DNA from: Sulfurovum sp.
GTDB lineage: Bacteria > Campylobacterota > Campylobacteria > Campylobacterales > Sulfurovaceae
DNA length: 10,547 bases
Assembly: GCA_020719895.1 (NCBI GenBank)
Contig: DYPM01000063.1
Coordinates: 1-10,547, forward strand
Reading direction: 5' to 3'
The notes under the pieces were generated by a model that did not search any database, had not been told where the DNA came from, and saw only the letters and a program-made list of their open reading frames with translations. Position 1 is the first letter of the stretch. Each line of letters starts with the position of its first letter. Shown here piece by piece: positions 7,310 to 10,547 of the stretch. A program made the position numbers and the translations under genes.

Positions 7310-8710
7310 ATGACAGGTAAAATTGTACAAGTCTTAGGTCCCGTAGTAGACGTGGATTTTACGGACTATCTACCAGAGATTAATGAGGCGCTGGAGACAG
7401 TATATACTCTTGATGGCAAAGAGCAGAAGCTTGTTTTAGAAGTAGCAGCACAGCTTGGTGACAACAGAGTAAGAACTATTGCTATGGATATGTCTGAAGG
7501 TCTTGTAAGAGGTCAAGAGGTCAAAGCGACTGGTGATTCTATCAAAGTTCCTGTAGGGATCGAAGTGTTGGGTCGTATCTTCAACGTTATTGGTGAAACT
7601 ATTGATGACGCAGGTGAAGTGAATGCTAAACAATATTGGTCAATCCACAGAGATCCACCACCATTTGAAGAACAAAGCACCAAAACTGAAGTGTTTGAAA
7701 CAGGTATCAAAGTTGTAGACCTTCTTGCACCATACTCAAAAGGTGGTAAAGTTGGACTCTTCGGTGGTGCGGGCGTTGGTAAAACAGTTATTATCATGGA
7801 GCTTATCAACAACGTTGCGATGAAACACAGCGGTTACTCTGTATTTGCAGGAGTTGGTGAGAGAACACGTGAAGGAAACGACCTTTACCATGAGATGAAA
7901 GAGTCAAATGTAATTGACAAAGTTGCACTTTGCTACGGTCAAATGAGTGAGCCACCAGGAGCAAGAAACAGAATTGCTTTGACAGGTCTTACAATGGCAG
8001 AGTATTTCAGAGATGAAATGGGTCTTGATGTTTTGATGTTTATCGACAACATCTTTAGATTTGCACAATCAGGTTCAGAAATGTCAGCACTTCTTGGACG
8101 TATCCCTTCTGCGGTTGGTTATCAGCCAACACTTAGCAGAGAGATGGGTGCACTTCAAGAGCGTATTACTTCTACAACAAAAGGTTCTATCACTTCTGTT
8201 CAAGCGGTTTACGTACCTGCGGATGACTTAACAGACCCAGCACCAGCATCGGTATTTGCTCACCTTGACGCAACAACGGTTCTTAATAGATCAATCGCTG
8301 AAAAAGGTATCTATCCAGCAGTTGATCCACTTGACTCAACCTCAAGAATGCTTGATCCACAAATTATCGGCGAAGAACATTATGGTGTGGCAAGAGGAGT
8401 GCAAAAAGTACTTCAAAAGTACAAAGACCTTCAAGATATCATCGCGATTCTTGGTATGGATGAGTTGTCTGAAGATGATAAGCTTATCGTTTACAGAGCA
8501 AGAAAGATCCAAAAATACCTCTCTCAACCATTCCACGTAGCAGAGGTTTTCACAGGTAGTCCAGGTGTGTATGTCACGCTTGCTGATACTATTGAAGGGT
8601 TCAAAGGTCTTCTTGAAGGCAAATATGACCACATGAACGAAGCAGCATTCTATATGGTTGGTAATATGGCAGAGGCAGTTGCCAAAAATGACAAAATCAA
8701 TAGCAAATAA
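7310..8710 (+). CDS. atpD: F-type ATP synthase subunit beta (catalytic)
   Basis: Catalytic subunit that makes or hydrolyses ATP at the alpha/beta interface. The 466 aa from ATG 7310 match the family. The N-terminal barrel starts GKIVQVLGPVVDVDF. The P-loop GGAGVGKT is at 152-159, GERTREGND at 183-191 with catalytic glutamate E184, the Walker B strand VLMFIDNIFRF at 241-251 with D246, the signature PAVDPLDSTS at 336-345, and DELSEDDK at 384-391, the DELSEED lever that pushes on gamma. All key residues are intact. An in-frame GTG at 7307 would add one residue but is too close to the ribosome binding site. The gene lies between atpG and atpC with a 45-nt gap downstream. Confidence 0.98.
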   Translation: MTGKIVQVLGPVVDVDFTDYLPEINEALETVYTLDGKEQKLVLEVAAQLGDNRVRTIAMDMSEGLVRGQEVKATGDSIKVPVGIEVLGRIFNVIGETIDDAGEVNAKQYWSIHRDPPPFEEQSTKTEVFETGIKVVDLLAPYSKGGKVGLFGGAGVGKTVIIMELINNVAMKHSGYSVFAGVGERTREGNDLYHEMKESNVIDKVALCYGQMSEPPGARNRIALTGLTMAEYFRDEMGLDVLMFIDNIFRFAQSGSEMSALLGRIPSAVGYQPTLSREMGALQERITSTTKGSITSVQAVYVPADDLTDPAPASVFAHLDATTVLNRSIAEKGIYPAVDPLDSTSRMLDPQIIGEEHYGVARGVQKVLQKYKDLQDIIAILGMDELSEDDKLIVYRARKIQKYLSQPFHVAEVFTGSPGVYVTLADTIEGFKGLLEGKYDHMNEAAFYMVGNMAEAVAKNDKINSK

Positions 8711-8755
8711 GAATTTTTTGCCTATGACTATTGCCGTGTCTAAAAAGGATTAAAT

Positions 8756-9142
8756 ATGGAACTAATGAAGCTTGAAATCATTACACCCAACGGTGTGATA
8801 TTCGATGCTAATGTAAAACAGGTAACTCTTCCTGGCTCCGAAGGTGAGTTTGGCGTGCTTGCACGTCATGCGACTTTGGTGTCGTTGCTTGATACGGGCG
8901 TGATAGTGATTGAGACATCTGATTCTAAGCAGGTTGCAGTCGCTATCAACTCTGGATATGTAAAGGTAGATGAAATAAAAACTACTTGTCTTGTAGATGG
9001 AGCGGTTGCTCTCTTTGGTGACGACTCCGAACTTGCCAAGGCACTTGAGGTAGCAAAAGAGTTGCTCAAAAGCACTGAAGCTTCCAATATTGCTATTGCA
9101 ACTGCGGTAAGCAAAGTTGAACAGATTGGAAAAACACTCTAA
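8756..9142 (+). CDS. atpC: F-type ATP synthase subunit epsilon
   Basis: Rotor subunit at the foot of gamma that contacts the c-ring and can inhibit ATP hydrolysis. The 128 aa show the N-terminal ten-stranded beta sandwich with LEIITPNGVIFDANVKQVTL (6-25), GSEGEFGVLARHATLVSLLDTG (27-48) and NSGYVKVDEIKTTCLVDGAV (65-84). A shorter C-terminal helical part follows (SELAKALEVAKELLKSTEASNIAIATAVSKVEQ). ATG 8756 has AAGGA at 8745-8749 with 6-nt spacing; a later ATG at 8765 would also give a plausible start but is further from that site. It closes the atp block, and tolQ begins 2 nt after its stop. Confidence 0.94.
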   Translation: MELMKLEIITPNGVIFDANVKQVTLPGSEGEFGVLARHATLVSLLDTGVIVIETSDSKQVAVAINSGYVKVDEIKTTCLVDGAVALFGDDSELAKALEVAKELLKSTEASNIAIATAVSKVEQIGKTL

Positions 9143-9144
9143 CC

Positions 9145-9726
9145 GTGGGATCTTTTTTTTCTTATCTTTTTGAAAGCAGTGCAATTACCCTTCTTGTACT
9201 GCTAATGCTGTCTATCTATTTTGTGACTACTTTTTGGGTTTTTTTGGCACGTCATTATGTGTTGGTTGCACGTATTTCAAGTGAAACAAAATCTCTTAGA
9301 GCCCTTTACACAAGTAATTCGGAGTTAATCAACAGTACTTCACTTCTCTATCCTTATATTGCACGTGTGAGTATTCCCAACGAAGCGATACTTAAAGCAG
9401 CTTCATTAGACGCTGTGCGTGCCTCGACTAAAGGATTGACATCACTTTCGGTGATTGCTTCTACTTCTCCATTTATTGGTTTGTTTGGTACAGTTATTGG
9501 AATACTTGAAACCTTTAGTAAGCTTGGAACACAAACGAGTGCATCACTTTCGGTAGTAGCACCAGCAATTTCAGAGGCGTTGATTGCTACTGCAGCAGGA
9601 ATTGCTGTGGCGATTTTTGCTTATACATTTCATCTTTTGTTGAAACGTAAAGCGTATGAACTCTCTTCATTGCTCTCATCGCAATCTGAAGTGATTCTTT
9701 CTAAGCTTAAAGAGAAGCGACAATAA
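9145..9726 (+). CDS. tolQ: TolQ/ExbB-family proton-channel subunit (MotA/TolQ/ExbB)
   Basis: Inner-membrane subunit that, with TolR, uses the proton gradient to drive a periplasmic transducer. The 193 aa have three membrane helices: about 13-34, 100-124 (VIASTSPFIGLFGTVIGILETF) and 139-166 (APAISEALIATAAGIAVAIFA). The last two carry the family signature and the threonines T116 and T149 that line the channel in relatives. The name follows Campylobacterota synteny, where tolB and pal come downstream; ExbB would be equally good on sequence alone. The start is GTG 9145, two nt after the atpC stop, with only a poor ribosome binding site (GGA near 9128), so translation probably depends on atpC. Confidence 0.9.
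   Translation: MGSFFSYLFESSAITLLVLLMLSIYFVTTFWVFLARHYVLVARISSETKSLRALYTSNSELINSTSLLYPYIARVSIPNEAILKAASLDAVRASTKGLTSLSVIASTSPFIGLFGTVIGILETFSKLGTQTSASLSVVAPAISEALIATAAGIAVAIFAYTFHLLLKRKAYELSSLLSSQSEVILSKLKEKRQ
9273..9288. other. parS-like 16-mer inside tolQ
   Basis: TATTTCAAGTGAAACA matches 14 of 16 positions of the widely conserved parS sequence TGTTTCACGTGAAACA, which ParB/Spo0J recognises. The right half-site (GTGAAACA) is exact; the left has A for G at position 2 and A for C at position 8, which breaks the central CG. It lies within tolQ codons (reading RISSETK) about 6 kb from parB. It could be a degenerate centromere site or coincidence. Confidence 0.3.
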
Positions 9727-10112
9727 TGTTTGAGTGGGATGATAATCCAGATTTGAACATTACTCCATTGGTGGATGTGATGTTGGTGCTGATGTCTATT
9801 TTGATGGTGACAGCACCAACCATTACCTATCAAGAGCAGATTTCTCTTCCTCAAGGTTCTAAAACCATGAAAGTGGAAAAATCCAAAACACTCACGATTC
9901 GAATGACAAGTAATGGAGATATACATCTTGAAAATGATACATACAAACTTGATACATTCGGAGATACTTTTATCAATCAATCCCAAAAATATGACAAAAG
10001 TTCAGATGTTTATATTAGAGCCGATGAGTCATTACAGTATAAAAATGTAATGGAAGTACTCAAAAGCGTCAAAGATGCTGGCTTTGAGAAAGTCTCCCTC
10101 ATCACACAATGA
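9726..10112 (+). CDS. tolR: TolR/ExbD-family biopolymer transport protein
   Basis: Partner of TolQ: one membrane helix with a proton-carrying aspartate and a periplasmic domain thought to act on peptidoglycan or the transducer. The 128 aa begin with a short cytoplasmic stretch, then LNITPLVDVMLVLMSILMVTAP (10-31), containing D17, equivalent to D23 of E. coli TolR. LPQGS (41-45) and the TLTIRMTSNGDIHLEN strand region lead to the periplasmic domain, ending YIRADESLQYKNVMEVLKSVKDAGFEKVSLIT, the usual ExbD/TolR end. ATG 9726 shares a base with the tolQ TAA and has AGAGAAG at 9711-9717. The stop overlaps the next gene by 4 nt. Confidence 0.92.
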   Translation: MFEWDDNPDLNITPLVDVMLVLMSILMVTAPTITYQEQISLPQGSKTMKVEKSKTLTIRMTSNGDIHLENDTYKLDTFGDTFINQSQKYDKSSDVYIRADESLQYKNVMEVLKSVKDAGFEKVSLITQ

Positions 10113-10547
10113 TAACATTTCAACACCCTAAATATCTCTTTGGCATTATTGCCATATTGATCTATCTCTTTTTTATTTCTCTTATTGTTTACTATTTCAA
10201 CTATCGACACAGTGAAAAACCTAAAGATTTTGTTGAAAAAAGCGAAGAGAGAGTCACAGTAAAGTTAATGGATGCTTCTGATTTTTCTGATTCAAAAAAC
10301 AAAGCAGTTGTCTCTTCTTCTTCAATATCACACCACAAACAAAAAGAGAGATCCTCCTCATCAACAAGTGCTTCATACTCTATTGAGCCAGTGCATATCA
10401 AACCAAAACCAAAACCAAAACCAAAACCAAAAAAACACAAAGAGATTATCAAACCAAAACCGACGTTAAAACCAACGCCGAAACCTAAACCGAAACCAAC
10501 GCCAGAACCAACGCCAGAACCAACGCCAGAACCAACGCCAGAACCAA
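10109..10547 (+). CDS. TolA/TonB-like periplasm-spanning energy transducer (N-terminal part, runs off the window)
   Basis: An open frame of 146 codons starts at ATG 10109 (ATGA overlap with the tolR stop) and continues past the window edge. It has a short cytoplasmic start, one membrane helix (about 9-30, LFGIIAILIYLFFISLIVYYF), a hydrophilic Ser-rich segment (about 60-90) and then proline-rich repeats: five Lys-Pro pairs (98-107), mixed KP/TP (115-130) and four TPEP units (131-146). This is the anatomy of TolA/TonB proteins, which sit in the inner membrane with TolQR/ExbBD and reach across the periplasm. The C-terminal domain that would separate TolA from TonB lies outside. Synteny favours TolA function, with TolB and Pal expected downstream. 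Confidence 0.82.
   Translation, partial: MITFQHPKYLFGIIAILIYLFFISLIVYYFNYRHSEKPKDFVEKSEERVTVKLMDASDFSDSKNKAVVSSSSISHHKQKERSSSSTSASYSIEPVHIKPKPKPKPKPKKHKEIIKPKPTLKPTPKPKPKPTPEPTPEPTPEPTPEP
10400..10429 (+). repeat. 6-bp tandem repeat (AAACCA x5) encoding Lys-Pro
   Basis: Five exact in-frame copies of AAACCA encode KPKPKPKPKP of the TolA/TonB-like protein. The unit is a multiple of three, so gain or loss of copies would change spacer length without a frameshift. Confidence 0.9.
10499..10547 (+). repeat. 12-bp tandem repeat (ACGCCAGAACCA x4, continuing beyond the window)
   Basis: Four perfect copies (10499-10510, 10511-10522, 10523-10534, 10535-10546) encode Thr-Pro-Glu-Pro units. The window ends inside the array, so the full copy number is unknown. 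Sequence identity between copies suggests recent expansion by slippage or unequal recombination. Confidence 0.92.

Noticed and set aside
8762..9184. 140-codon open frame on the minus strand opposite atpC
   Set aside because: It lies wholly opposite a clear epsilon subunit gene, its protein is Cys/His/Phe-rich with no recognisable domain, and it has the look of an antisense shadow.
9630..9986. 118-codon minus-strand frame opposite tolQ/tolR
   Set aside because: Histidine-rich low-complexity translation arising from the reverse of TolR codons; no family features.
10201..10452. Minus-strand frame with a Gly-Phe repeat
   Set aside because: The GF repeat is simply the reverse reading of the AAACCA array that encodes Lys-Pro on the + strand in frame with a convincing TolA/TonB-like gene.
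1..10547. Search for CRISPR arrays, insertion sequences, tRNA/rRNA genes, toxin-antitoxin or phage-defence genes
   Set aside because: No spaced direct repeats, transposase-like frames, RNA gene signatures or defence motifs were seen; essentially all bases are accounted for by conserved housekeeping genes.

Overview
This window is a gene-dense, moderately AT-rich stretch of bacterial chromosome. Every gene lies on the + strand, mostly with overlapping or nearly abutting ends. The order is fmt, birA, parA, parB, atpF' (b'), atpF (b), atpH, atpA, atpG, atpD, atpC, tolQ/exbB, tolR/exbD and a tolA/tonB-like gene. As I recall it, this is the characteristic arrangement of Campylobacterota (formerly Epsilonproteobacteria), as in Campylobacter jejuni and relatives. 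Two b-type stator genes, an ATP synthase cluster without a and c subunit genes, and parAB beside atp all fit that assignment. Protein style suggests a Sulfurimonas/Sulfurovum-type free-living member, but the genus cannot be fixed from the sequence alone.

Layout. Bases 1-80 hold the tail of an upstream gene, overlapped by a strong palindrome, then the fmt ribosome binding site. Bases 81-2399 carry methionyl-tRNA formyltransferase (initiation), a one-domain biotin protein ligase (cofactor attachment) and the ParA ATPase. ParB follows at 2399-3277, and the joints from fmt to parB overlap by 20, 4 and 1 nt. A 65-nt gap at 3278-3342 is the longest non-coding stretch after fmt and the best place for an internal promoter. 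Bases 3343-9142 encode b', b, delta, alpha, gamma, beta and epsilon: the peripheral stalk plus the whole F1 head. Bases 9145-10547 encode two subunits of a proton-driven inner-membrane motor (TolQ and TolR) and the N-terminal half of its periplasm-spanning partner, which runs off the window inside a proline-rich tandem repeat.

How the genes work together. ParA and ParB form the chromosome segregation pair. The F-type ATPase makes ATP from the ion gradient and needs a and c subunits encoded elsewhere. TolQ and TolR draw on the same gradient to energise the outer envelope through the TolA/TonB-like protein. I see no convincing intrinsic terminator anywhere after fmt starts, so read-through across the block is possible.

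I found no undescribed system. The region is conserved housekeeping DNA. The points worth a second look are a near-match to the parS centromere sequence inside tolQ, an altered biotinoyl-AMP-binding loop in BirA, the signal-peptide-like N-terminus of the b subunit, and the reversed charge order of the proline-rich repeat in the TolA/TonB-like protein.
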